Shown one piece after another: positions 51,038 through 58,312 of a stretch of 64,000 nt of DNA. The notes beneath the pieces are model-generated. The model searched no databases, was not told where the DNA came from, and worked only from the letters and a program-made list of their open reading frames with translations. The stretch is from Chryseobacterium sp. LAM-KRS1 (GTDB lineage: Bacteria; Bacteroidota; Bacteroidia; Flavobacteriales; Weeksellaceae). The stretch spans positions 496,001 through 560,000 of the forward strand of contig NZ_JAAOIZ010000005.1 in the NCBI RefSeq assembly GCF_013184525.1. Direction: 5' to 3'. Position numbers and translations under genes: made by a program. How positions within the stretch are numbered: position 1 is the first letter of the stretch; each line of letters begins with the position of its first letter.

Positions 51038-52228
51038 CTAAGCGTAAACCTTTTTTGCCAAAAAAGTTCTATAAGCAAAAAAGACAGCAACCCCTGCCAG
51101 TGCGATCCGCGCTATAATCATGGGCATAATGGATTGAGATTCTAAAAAACCAACTATAGCTGACATGAGGAAGGTAACCATTAACTGAATAAATCCCATC
51201 AGGGCTGCAGCTGTACCACGACCCTCTTTAAAAGGAGATAATGCATGGGCAGTAGTAATAGGAAAAAGAAGTCCTATTGCTATAAGAGAAGAAAACAGAA
51301 CCGCAACTTCCAATCCCACGAACAATTGGCCCAGAGATATAAATAAATGTAAACAGCTCATTGACAACAACAGGATAGCAGCAGAAAATAGAATTCTGGT
51401 ATCCTTAACTCTCTGGGTTAATTTCGGAGTAATATAGGCTGCAAATATTAATGCCATGGAATTAAAGGCAAATATAAAGCTGAATACTTCACTGGAAAAT
51501 CCATGAATTTCCATAAAAAGGAATGGAGCATTGGAAATATAAATAATCAGTGATGCAAAAGCAATACTCCCGATAATAGTATTGTTGATAAAATCTCTAT
51601 TGGAAATAATAACTTTCAGCTGATTTTTTAATTTGATTTCAGTTTCCGAAGTTTCAGGTGATGCTATCCGGGAATTGGTTTCCGGAATATACTTAACAAC
51701 AAGAAATAAAGTGATAGCTCCTAAAATGCTTAAAAAGCTAAACGCACTGTTCCATCCCCAAAACCTTAGAAAAACACTTCCCATTAATGGCGCTACAATG
51801 GGAGCAATCCCGCTTATCTGAGATTGCTTGGAAAAGATAGTTATCGCTTTTTCTTTGTCGTAGAGGTCTATTACAATGGCCCTGCCAATGACAATCCCGG
51901 CACTTCCTCCAAAAGCCTGAAGAAAACGCATGATCCACAACACATATATATTTTCGGTAAAGATAATAGCAACGGCTCCAATCATAAATAGGATTAATCC
52001 GCAATACAGCATAGGCTTTCTCCCCTTTTTATCAGATAACGGTCCCCATAGTAGCTGCCCGATAGCAAAACCGGCAAAAAAAATGGAAATAGAAATCTGG
52101 ATATGCCCTATATCGGTTCCGAAAATTTTTGCCATTACAGGAAAAGCAGGAAGATAAAGATCTATACTTAAAGATTCGAGCGTGTTTAAAAGAGCCAGAA
52201 TAAATACAATAATACTCAGTTTTTTCAT
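51038..52228 (-). CDS. Bcr/CflA family multidrug exporter (MFS)
   Basis: Start chosen at 52228 (M-K-K-L-S-I-I), matching the first membrane helix. The 396-residue protein has 12 predicted membrane helices, with the Bcr/CflA hallmarks S-I-D-L-Y-L-P-A-F-P in helix 1, G-P-L-S-D-K-K-G-R-K-P in the 2-3 loop and R-F-L-Q-A-F-G-G-S-A-G in helix 4. It exports drugs or metabolites by proton antiport. An AraC regulator gene lies upstream in the same direction and may control it. Confidence 0.9.
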   Translation of the reverse strand: MKKLSIIVFILALLNTLESLSIDLYLPAFPVMAKIFGTDIGHIQISISIFFAGFAIGQLLWGPLSDKKGRKPMLYCGLILFMIGAVAIIFTENIYVLWIMRFLQAFGGSAGIVIGRAIVIDLYDKEKAITIFSKQSQISGIAPIVAPLMGSVFLRFWGWNSAFSFLSILGAITLFLVVKYIPETNSRIASPETSETEIKLKNQLKVIISNRDFINNTIIGSIAFASLIIYISNAPFLFMEIHGFSSEVFSFIFAFNSMALIFAAYITPKLTQRVKDTRILFSAAILLLSMSCLHLFISLGQLFVGLEVAVLFSSLIAIGLLFPITTAHALSPFKEGRGTAAALMGFIQLMVTFLMSAIVGFLESQSIMPMIIARIALAGVAVFFAYRTFLAKKVYA

Positions 52229-52353
52229 AATTTTTTTTAAATCATTACATGCCAACATTGACTTTTACAGCATGCAAAATTCTTATAAAATTAAAGGTCA
52301 TCCAATGAAACTATTGAAGGCTTACCAGGACAAACTGAGGATTATCCCTGGAA

Positions 52354-53169
52354 TCAGTCATTCATATTTTTGAATTGTTCGGGGCTGTACCCTGAATGCT
52401 TCTTAAAAAAACGGGAAAAATAAGAAGAATCATTAAAGCCTAATCTGAAGGCTACTTCTTTTACTGTCAGAGCTCCAAAACTCAACTCTCTTTTTGCCTC
52501 AAGTAAAAGGCGTTGAGCGATCATTTTTTTTACTGTTGTCCCACGTGAAATCCGCACAATGTCATTAAGATGATGAGCGCTTATGCTAAGTTTTTCTGCG
52601 TAGAATCGGGTTTCTTTTTGTGTAATATAGTAGGTATCGATCAGCGTAATGAGCTTTTGTATACGTTGCTTGTCATGGAGTAAAGGCTCTTGTGAAGTAA
52701 GATCCTCTGTGATAATAATACAAAAAGCTTTTAAATAAGCTTTGATTAAATTCATCCGGCAATTTCCATGGTATTCGTCCTCAAGCAGCTTAATGATCCC
52801 CTGGCAATTTTTCCGGCTTTCATAATCAGGAAAAAAAGGAGCTGCCCCATTGGTAAGGATGAGTTCCACGTCACAAATTTCCTGGAAGATTTCCCGGCTT
52901 ATGGCAAAGACGTATCCTTTTTCACCCCGGAGCTTCATATTGAACACCTGTCCCGGAGCTATAATGCAGATCTGATTATTTTTGAGGTGATAATTTTCAA
53001 AATCAAGTTCAAGATGACTATCATCTTTTACCTCTTTGAACCACAGGATCTCAAAAAAATTATGCCTGTGGACGTCATTAAAATTTTCAGGATGTCCATT
53101 TTCCAAAGTGGTCAGCTGAAATTCCTGATAGGTAAGGTTATGAACAGGAATATGCTTTTCCTCACTCAT
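52354..53169 (-). CDS. AraC family transcriptional regulator
   Basis: The 271-residue protein has an N-terminal cupin-like ligand domain (about 20-150; H-R-H-N-F-F-E-I-L-W, I-C-I-I-A-P-G-Q-V) and a C-terminal AraC DNA-binding domain with two helix-turn-helix motifs (about 175-271), including V-A-F-R-L-G-F-N-D-S-S-Y-F-S-R-F-F-K-K. It is 8 bp from rsgA and 125 bp ahead of the Bcr/CflA exporter gene, which it may regulate in response to a small molecule. Confidence 0.9.
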   Translation of the reverse strand: MSEEKHIPVHNLTYQEFQLTTLENGHPENFNDVHRHNFFEILWFKEVKDDSHLELDFENYHLKNNQICIIAPGQVFNMKLRGEKGYVFAISREIFQEICDVELILTNGAAPFFPDYESRKNCQGIIKLLEDEYHGNCRMNLIKAYLKAFCIIITEDLTSQEPLLHDKQRIQKLITLIDTYYITQKETRFYAEKLSISAHHLNDIVRISRGTTVKKMIAQRLLLEAKRELSFGALTVKEVAFRLGFNDSSYFSRFFKKHSGYSPEQFKNMND

Positions 53170-53177
53170 GAATAAGA

Positions 53178-54104
53178 CTATTTTTGAGAAGCCTCTTCTG
53201 CTTCATCCATTAATTTTATATAGGTAGAATATCGGGAATGCTGAATTTCTCCTGTTTCCAGGGCAGCCACTACTGCGCATTTAGGTTCATTGATATGCAT
53301 ACAGTTATGGAATTTACAGTCTTCCCTTTTTTTGAAAATTTCAGGAAAGTAATGTTGTACTTCTTCTTTTTCTATATCAATCATCGCAAATTCCCTTACT
53401 CCGGGTGTATCAATAACATTTCCTCCAAAATTCCAAAAATGCATTTGGGCAAACGTAGTCGTATGTTTTCCTTTCAGATGGCTATCTGAAATTTCTGAAG
53501 TCTTTAGATTTAATCCGGGCTGCATTGCATTAACCAATGTGGATTTACCACAACCAGAATGTCCGAAAAATACAGAAGTTTTATCTTTTAAAATTTCCTG
53601 AAGCTGATCCAGATTAAGTTTGGAGTAAGATGAAATTTCAAGTGTATCATATCCGATTTCCTGATACATAAACTCAATATCTTTTACGATCTCTATTTCT
53701 TCTTCATTCAGGACATCAATTTTATTAAATAAAATAAGCGGTACAATATTATATGCCTCGCAACACGCTAAAAAACGATCTAAAAACCCCAGAGAAGTTT
53801 CCGGATACCGAAGTGTAAAAATGAAACATGCGAGATCAATATTAGAAGCTATAATATGAGCTTCTTTGGAAAGGTTTACCGATTTCCTTATCAGGTAATT
53901 CTTTCGTGGTTCTATTTTAGTAATCCAGGCAATATCATCCTGTTCCAGCTGAAACTCTACATAATCTCCCACAGCCAAAGGATTCGTAAGCCGGGTTTTG
54001 ATAAGTTTAAACTTGCCGCGAATTCTGGCTTCGAAAATTCTACCGGTTTCCATTTCCAGAACCTGGTACCAGCTTCCTGTAGATTTAATAATTTTTCCTT
54101 TCAT
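53178..54104 (-). CDS. rsgA: Small ribosomal subunit GTPase RsgA
   Basis: Start chosen at 54104 (M-K-G-K-I), because the upstream Met at 54119 overlaps the promoter box. The 308-residue protein has an OB-fold, a circularly permuted GTPase (N-K-I-D for G4, then the P-loop G-H-S-G-C-G-K-S-T-L, then D-T-P-G for G3) and a C-terminal zinc site (C-K-F-H-N-C-M-H ... C). It helps late maturation of the 30S subunit. It is followed after 8 bp by the AraC gene. Confidence 0.95.
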   Translation of the reverse strand: MKGKIIKSTGSWYQVLEMETGRIFEARIRGKFKLIKTRLTNPLAVGDYVEFQLEQDDIAWITKIEPRKNYLIRKSVNLSKEAHIIASNIDLACFIFTLRYPETSLGFLDRFLACCEAYNIVPLILFNKIDVLNEEEIEIVKDIEFMYQEIGYDTLEISSYSKLNLDQLQEILKDKTSVFFGHSGCGKSTLVNAMQPGLNLKTSEISDSHLKGKHTTTFAQMHFWNFGGNVIDTPGVREFAMIDIEKEEVQHYFPEIFKKREDCKFHNCMHINEPKCAVVAALETGEIQHSRYSTYIKLMDEAEEASQK

Positions 54105-54116
54105 ACGTATAGAATG

Positions 54117-54124
54117 CAAATATA
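54117..54124 (-). promoter_or_regulatory. -7 box of rsgA
   Basis: CAAATATA on the plus strand reads TATATTTG on the minus strand. It lies 13 bp before the ATG at 54104, which implies a leader of only about 8 nt. Confidence 0.45.
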
Positions 54125-54283
54125 AGGAATTCGGTGATAGGTAGGAGGATGTATAGTACAGAGTTTAAAATGGAACATTCAAAATACAGAGCTGGGAAAA
54201 ATGAAAAGCTAAAGTAAGACTATAAGGCTTTTGAAAATGAGAAAATATATTTTCCGATTTCATCATAAGATCAATATTAAAAA

Positions 54284-54352
54284 ATTCAGGACTTAAGATT
54301 CAGTTTCGTAACGAAGTTTGTTTCGTGCACGTCTGATTCTTAAGCCCTGAAT
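54284..54352. repeat. Long imperfect palindrome between aroG and rsgA
   Basis: A 20-bp arm (54284-54303, ATTCAGGACTTAAGATTCAG) pairs with 54333-54352 with two mismatches. The 29-nt loop contains TTCG/CGAA complementary pieces, so the whole 69-bp element can fold as a cruciform. No T run follows on either strand. It could be an extragenic palindromic element or a terminator remnant for the DAHP synthase gene. Confidence 0.5.
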
Positions 54353-54376
54353 CCGTTAATTATTATTTTATAATTG

Positions 54377-55456
54377 TTATTTCTCAATCATAATATTGTT
54401 CTGTACTTCAATCGACTCTTCATGTATCGCTTTGAAAACCTTTTCAATAAAATCCTGTGACATTCCTGTTTCTTTTGCTTTTTGAGTAGCATATTCGGTA
54501 ATCACTTTCCAACGCTCCGGCTGGAAAATAGCGATATCATTCTCTTTTTTAAGCTTACCAATTTTCTCAGAGATTTTCATCCTTTGGGAAAGAAGCTCAA
54601 TTAACTGAAAATCGAGATCAGAAATCAACGTTCTGTGTCTTCCCATTTCACCGTCAAATCCTGCTAATCCTGCATTTCTCATTTTTAGATTACCAATAAG
54701 TTCAGCTAAAACTTCCGGTGTAATCTGCTGTGAAGCATCGCTCCATGCTTCATCTGGATTACAGTGACTTTCAATGATAGCTCCCTGGTACCCTACGTTC
54801 ATTGCCTCCTGGGTGATATCTGCCAATCCAGTTCTGTTTCCGCAAATATGGGAAGGATCAATCAGCATCGGAATATTCGGGAACTGGCTTTTGAAATCCA
54901 GAGCAATCTGCCAGTTCGGATTGTTTCTATATTTTGTTTTCTGGTATGTAGAGAAACCTCTGTGTATAGCTCCCAGATTGTGAATCCCCTGCCCTACAAG
55001 TCTTTCCAAAGCTCCGATCCATAATGCCAGATCCGGATTTACAGGATTTTTAACCAATACAGGTTTATCCGTTCCTCTTAAAGCCATTGCAATTTCCTGA
55101 ACGGTGAATGGATTCACAGTAGAACGGGCTCCGATCCAAAGAATATCCACATCTGCTTCCAAAGCGGCAAAAACATGATGTGCGTTGGCTACCTCGGTAG
55201 CTGTTTTGAAGCCGTATTCTTCTTTTACTTTTTTCAACCAGTTTAATCCAATAACTCCAACTCCCTCAAATCCATTGGGTTTTGTACGTGGTTTCCAGAT
55301 ACCTGCCCTGAAAACAGGCACCTGCGCATTGGTTTCTTTTATCCTTCTCGCAGTTTCCAACATCTGAGCCTCACTTTCAGCACTGCATGGCCCGGCAATC
55401 ATTAATGGCTGTGAAAACTCATTAATCCAATCGTTTTTTAAATCTTTTAAATTCAT
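54377..55456 (-). CDS. Bifunctional DAHP synthase / type II chorismate mutase
   Basis: The 359-residue protein joins a DAHP synthase domain of the KDO8P-synthase-like type (about 1-260; M-I-A-G-P-C-S-A-E-S, F-R-A-G-I-W-K-P-R-T, I-D-P-S-H-I-C-G-N-R) with a C-terminal AroQ-type chorismate mutase (about 270-355; L-I-S-D-L-D-F-Q-L-I-E-L-L-S-Q-R). It performs the first step of the shikimate pathway and the branch to prephenate; fusion order AroG-AroQ is common in Bacteroidota and allows allosteric control of the synthase by the mutase part. It stands alone. Confidence 0.93.
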   Translation of the reverse strand: MNLKDLKNDWINEFSQPLMIAGPCSAESEAQMLETARRIKETNAQVPVFRAGIWKPRTKPNGFEGVGVIGLNWLKKVKEEYGFKTATEVANAHHVFAALEADVDILWIGARSTVNPFTVQEIAMALRGTDKPVLVKNPVNPDLALWIGALERLVGQGIHNLGAIHRGFSTYQKTKYRNNPNWQIALDFKSQFPNIPMLIDPSHICGNRTGLADITQEAMNVGYQGAIIESHCNPDEAWSDASQQITPEVLAELIGNLKMRNAGLAGFDGEMGRHRTLISDLDFQLIELLSQRMKISEKIGKLKKENDIAIFQPERWKVITEYATQKAKETGMSQDFIEKVFKAIHEESIEVQNNIMIEK

Positions 55457-55870
55457 TCTGTTAATTTATTTTTATCTTATTTTTAATTTATTATAATGCA
55501 CAAACGGTTCTTCCCTTATAAAGTTTCTTTATAATTCTTTTCAAAAAATGCCGTTTAAAAATTTTTTATTGGGATGAGGAATTAATGAGAGAAGATCCGT
55601 TAATTCCTATTTTTTGGAAAGAAATTTAATTAGTAGTACCAGTAAAATCGGTAATAACTTCTAAAATTTCTATAATAAGTAGCCGAAAAGCTAAAATAAC
55701 CGCTAAAATAATCAGCGGGTATAAAACCAAAAAGGTTTAAAGTAGACAGAGATGGGACTAATAATTTTTCCACTTTATTCTGTAATTGTCTATTCTTTAG
55801 CTTTACAATTAAATCATTTGTTTTTGTCAAAAATCCATTTTGAACAAAAAGATTTGACAAAGATATAAAA
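55457..55870. other. Non-coding stretch between the DAHP synthase gene and the dnaX tau extension
   Basis: These 414 bp are AT-rich. An open frame on the minus strand (55860-55630) starts with TTG, has no internal ATG and ends in an aromatic-rich tail; it is not convincing as a gene. No clear terminator, promoter or repeat was seen apart from weak AT-rich palindromes. Confidence 0.4.
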
Positions 55871-56497
55871 TTATGTCAAATCAAACTTCATTAAATCATC
55901 AAGATCTTTTAATAAAGGATTTTTCTCAACGAACTTTTCGAATATTTTTTTCTTCGTAACCACCTCTATCTTAAGGTTTTGAACGTCTTTTTTATAATCA
56001 ATTTCAATTGAATAATTAAGTACTTTTCTTTTAAAATGATTGAAAAATTCTCCACTTATTTTATCAAATTCAGCTTTTGCTGAGTCCGAAGGATATAAAA
56101 CCTGTACTGTTGTCTCATCAATTTTAACCAGTTTAAAAGATTTTATAGCATTGAAAACTACTGCTTGTTTGAATTGGATTTGTTTTAAAAATAAATTCCA
56201 TTCCATTAACAAATCCGTTTCGGTAAAATGATGCTGCGGAAGATTATCAGCTTTAGTAACAACAGCTTCTTCCTTTTCTTCCTTTTCCTCTTTATTTAAA
56301 AAAGAATTAATGCTGAATCCTGAAGAAATACCTTTTGATAAAGGTTTGGATGTTTTTCTTATCGTGGGTTCAGCCTGATGACCTATGGGAGTCGAAGGTT
56401 TTTCAATGCTGTCCTGTTTTACGGGCTCTGATTTTTCCTGTTTGGGAAGTTTTATTTCCTGTTTCTCACTAAGAAGCGGAGCTAGTATTATAAACTT
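55871..56497 (-). CDS. dnaX: C-terminal tau extension of DnaX, reached by a -1 shift at the A10 tract
   Basis: A -1 shift at the A10 run (56505-56496) opens a continuous frame from A-A-G at 56497 down to the stop at 55871, 208 codons with no internal stop. It begins F-I-I-L-A-P-L-L, continues through a Lys/Glu/Pro/Ser-rich linker (about 100 residues) and ends in a folded-looking domain (L-M-E-W-N-L-F-L-K-Q-I ... F-D-L-T) that resembles the DnaX C-terminal domain that contacts the polymerase in tau. With the gamma part it makes about 567 residues. There is no good start codon of its own (TTG at 56212 only). Confidence 0.8.
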   Translation of the reverse strand, partial: KFIILAPLLSEKQEIKLPKQEKSEPVKQDSIEKPSTPIGHQAEPTIRKTSKPLSKGISSGFSINSFLNKEEKEEKEEAVVTKADNLPQHHFTETDLLMEWNLFLKQIQFKQAVVFNAIKSFKLVKIDETTVQVLYPSDSAKAEFDKISGEFFNHFKRKVLNYSIEIDYKKDVQNLKIEVVTKKKIFEKFVEKNPLLKDLDDLMKFDLT

Positions 56498-57573
56498 TTT
56501 TTTTTAGCAACGTCTGCCTGGGCAGTCAATGAACATAATTGCATTAATGCAATTTCTACAGTAAGTCTCGGGTTTTTGGAATTTTTATAGTTGATGTCTG
56601 CATGGTTGCAGATTTCTATGGCATCAATCAATTGCTGAACATTCCATTTCTGGCTTTGCTCTACAAATTTAGTTTTTGTTTTCTCTCCAACCTCAATTAA
56701 ATCTATCGTTGAAGCATTTTGAGCCATCATGAGGTCCCTACAATGGTTTCCAAGTCCTGCGATAAAAATATGCGGATCAAAACCTTTTTTTACAATTTCA
56801 TTGAATGCGGAAAGGGTTTCAGGAATCTTATTGTCTTTAGCCAGGTCCAGAATATTGAGATACTGATCGTAATCAAGAATATTAAGTACTTCAGCAGCTT
56901 TAGCCAATGTAATATTTTTCTGGGAGAATGTAGAAAGCCTGTCGAAAATCGAAAGGGCATCCCTTAATGCACCGTCTGCTTTCTGCGCAATAAGATATAA
57001 AGCATCATCTTCATATTGGATATTTTCTTTCTGGGCTATATTTCTTAAATGCCCCTGAATATCCTCAATAACGATCCTTTTGAAATCATATATCTGGCAA
57101 CGGGATAAAATCGTAGGAATGATCTTATGTTTTTCCGTTGTTGCAAGAATAAAAATTGCGTGAGCGGGCGGCTCTTCCAGTGTTTTAAGAAAAGCATTGA
57201 AGGCTGCAGAAGACAGCATATGCACCTCATCAATAATGTATACCTTATACTGACCAACCTGCGGTGCAAAACGAACCTGGTCGATCAGTTCCCGAATATC
57301 ATCCACTGAGTTGTTTGAGGCAGCATCGAGCTCATAAATATTATAAGCAAAACCGTCTTCTGAAACGGAACCATCCTTTTCGTTGATCTTTCTGGCCAGA
57401 ATTCTGGCACAGGTTGTCTTACCAACACCACGAGGCCCACAAAATAGTAGAGCCTGTGCTAACTGGTTCTCTTCAATTGCATGTTCTAAAGTATCTGTAA
57501 TATGGGATTGTCCAACAACAGTGTCAAACTCTTGCGGGCGGTATTTTCTTGCAGATACGATAAAATTTTCCAT
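56488..57573 (-). CDS. dnaX: DNA polymerase III clamp-loader subunit DnaX (gamma form)
   Basis: The zero frame encodes 361 residues with the clamp-loader AAA+ core: P-loop G46-P-R-G-V-G-K-T-T, Walker B I-I-D-E-V-H-M-L, sensor T-T-E-K-H-K-I-I-P-T-I-L-S-R-C and the S-R-C arginine-finger motif, followed by the collar domain. The Cys-rich zinc module that normally lies between A-R-I-L-A and the E-L-D-A-A-S-N-N motif is missing here: that segment reads K-I-N-E-K-D-G-S-V-S-E-D-G-F-A-Y-N-I-Y. Translation in this frame ends just past the A10 tract (K-K-K-S-L-stop), like a gamma product. A -7 box lies 5 bp before the ATG, so the mRNA may be leaderless. Confidence 0.93.
   Translation of the reverse strand: MENFIVSARKYRPQEFDTVVGQSHITDTLEHAIEENQLAQALLFCGPRGVGKTTCARILARKINEKDGSVSEDGFAYNIYELDAASNNSVDDIRELIDQVRFAPQVGQYKVYIIDEVHMLSSAAFNAFLKTLEEPPAHAIFILATTEKHKIIPTILSRCQIYDFKRIVIEDIQGHLRNIAQKENIQYEDDALYLIAQKADGALRDALSIFDRLSTFSQKNITLAKAAEVLNILDYDQYLNILDLAKDNKIPETLSAFNEIVKKGFDPHIFIAGLGNHCRDLMMAQNASTIDLIEVGEKTKTKFVEQSQKWNVQQLIDAIEICNHADINYKNSKNPRLTVEIALMQLCSLTAQADVAKKKSL
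56496..56505 (-). promoter_or_regulatory. A10 slippage/frameshift tract in dnaX
   Basis: Ten consecutive A residues on the coding strand (plus-strand T10) span the codons AAA-AAA-AAA-A. The zero frame then ends within three codons, whereas slipping by -1 keeps a 208-codon frame open. No convincing Shine-Dalgarno stimulator or strong stem was seen, which favours transcriptional slippage, as in Thermus dnaX, over ribosomal frameshifting, as in E. coli. Confidence 0.75.
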
Positions 57574-57577
57574 TGGT

Positions 57578-57585
57578 CAAAAATA
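57578..57585 (-). promoter_or_regulatory. -7 box of dnaX
   Basis: CAAAAATA on the plus strand reads TATTTTTG on the minus strand and ends 5 bp before the dnaX ATG, so transcription would begin at or next to the start codon. The upstream element is imperfectly spaced. Confidence 0.4.
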
Positions 57586-57665
57586 AGAAATATAGTTCTA
57601 ATTTGAAAGTCAAAAGTCTTCAAATTATCCACAAAAAATATATCTCACATCAAACAGGAAAATTT

Positions 57666-58304
57666 TTACTGAGCAGCTTTTTTCTTGTAGGCATTATCTA
57701 TTAACTCCACAATTACCTTTTCAATCTCGGCTCTTCCTTCAGTCGTTCTCATATCAAGACCACAAAATTCGGTTCCGTTATAGGCCGGGAAAAGATTAAG
57801 ATAGTAAACACCAGCTACAATTAAAGCCAATAAAGCTCTAAAACTTGTTGCATCTTCTCCGAAATATGGGTCTGTAACATTTTCAAATAAATTAGCCCCA
57901 ACATCTTCTCTTTGCTTTAAGATATTTTTAAGGATAGGCTTACTTTCAGAAAGTTCCCACAGAATGATTTTCTGTAATTCTTTATTTTTCTTCAGACTCT
58001 CGAATTGCATAAGAATTCCTTGAGTAAGGGCTTCTTTACCTTTTCCAACCTGTACTTCCTCCTCAATATTCGGGCTGAATTTACTCCAATAATCCTGAGA
58101 TTTAATATATTCGTCAATAAGCTTATCTGTACTGCCAAAGTATTCATAGATAAGTTTTTTATCAAAACCGGCAACCGCTGCAATTTTACTTACTTTCAGT
58201 CCGGCATAACCTTTTACTCTCAGAATTTTACCCACTGCAGCAAGCAGTTTCTGTTTTGTTTTTTCTTTGTCCCTTATAGGACCTTGCACCACTTTTCTAG
58301 GCAT
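57666..58304 (-). CDS. TetR family transcriptional regulator
   Basis: The 212-residue protein has an N-terminal TetR helix-turn-helix (about 12-60; K-Q-K-L-L-A-A-V-G-K-I-L, V-S-K-I-A-A-V-A-G-F-D-K-K-L-I-Y-E-Y-F-G) and a C-terminal ligand-binding helical domain. It starts 8 bp after the alpha-oxoamine synthase gene and is likely co-transcribed, so regulation of a lipid or CoA-linked pathway is possible. The effector is unknown. Confidence 0.9.
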   Translation of the reverse strand: MPRKVVQGPIRDKEKTKQKLLAAVGKILRVKGYAGLKVSKIAAVAGFDKKLIYEYFGSTDKLIDEYIKSQDYWSKFSPNIEEEVQVGKGKEALTQGILMQFESLKKNKELQKIILWELSESKPILKNILKQREDVGANLFENVTDPYFGEDATSFRALLALIVAGVYYLNLFPAYNGTEFCGLDMRTTEGRAEIEKVIVELIDNAYKKKAAQ

Positions 58305-58312
58305 AATTATTA

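Noticed and set aside
50814..51041. Plus-strand open frame of 75 codons
   Set aside because: It begins inside the candidate small RNA and runs through its UUCG terminator hairpin, so it is unlikely to be translated.
55630..55860. Minus-strand 76-codon frame with an aromatic-rich tail
   Set aside because: Starts only with TTG, has no in-frame ATG and no promoter; treated as non-coding.
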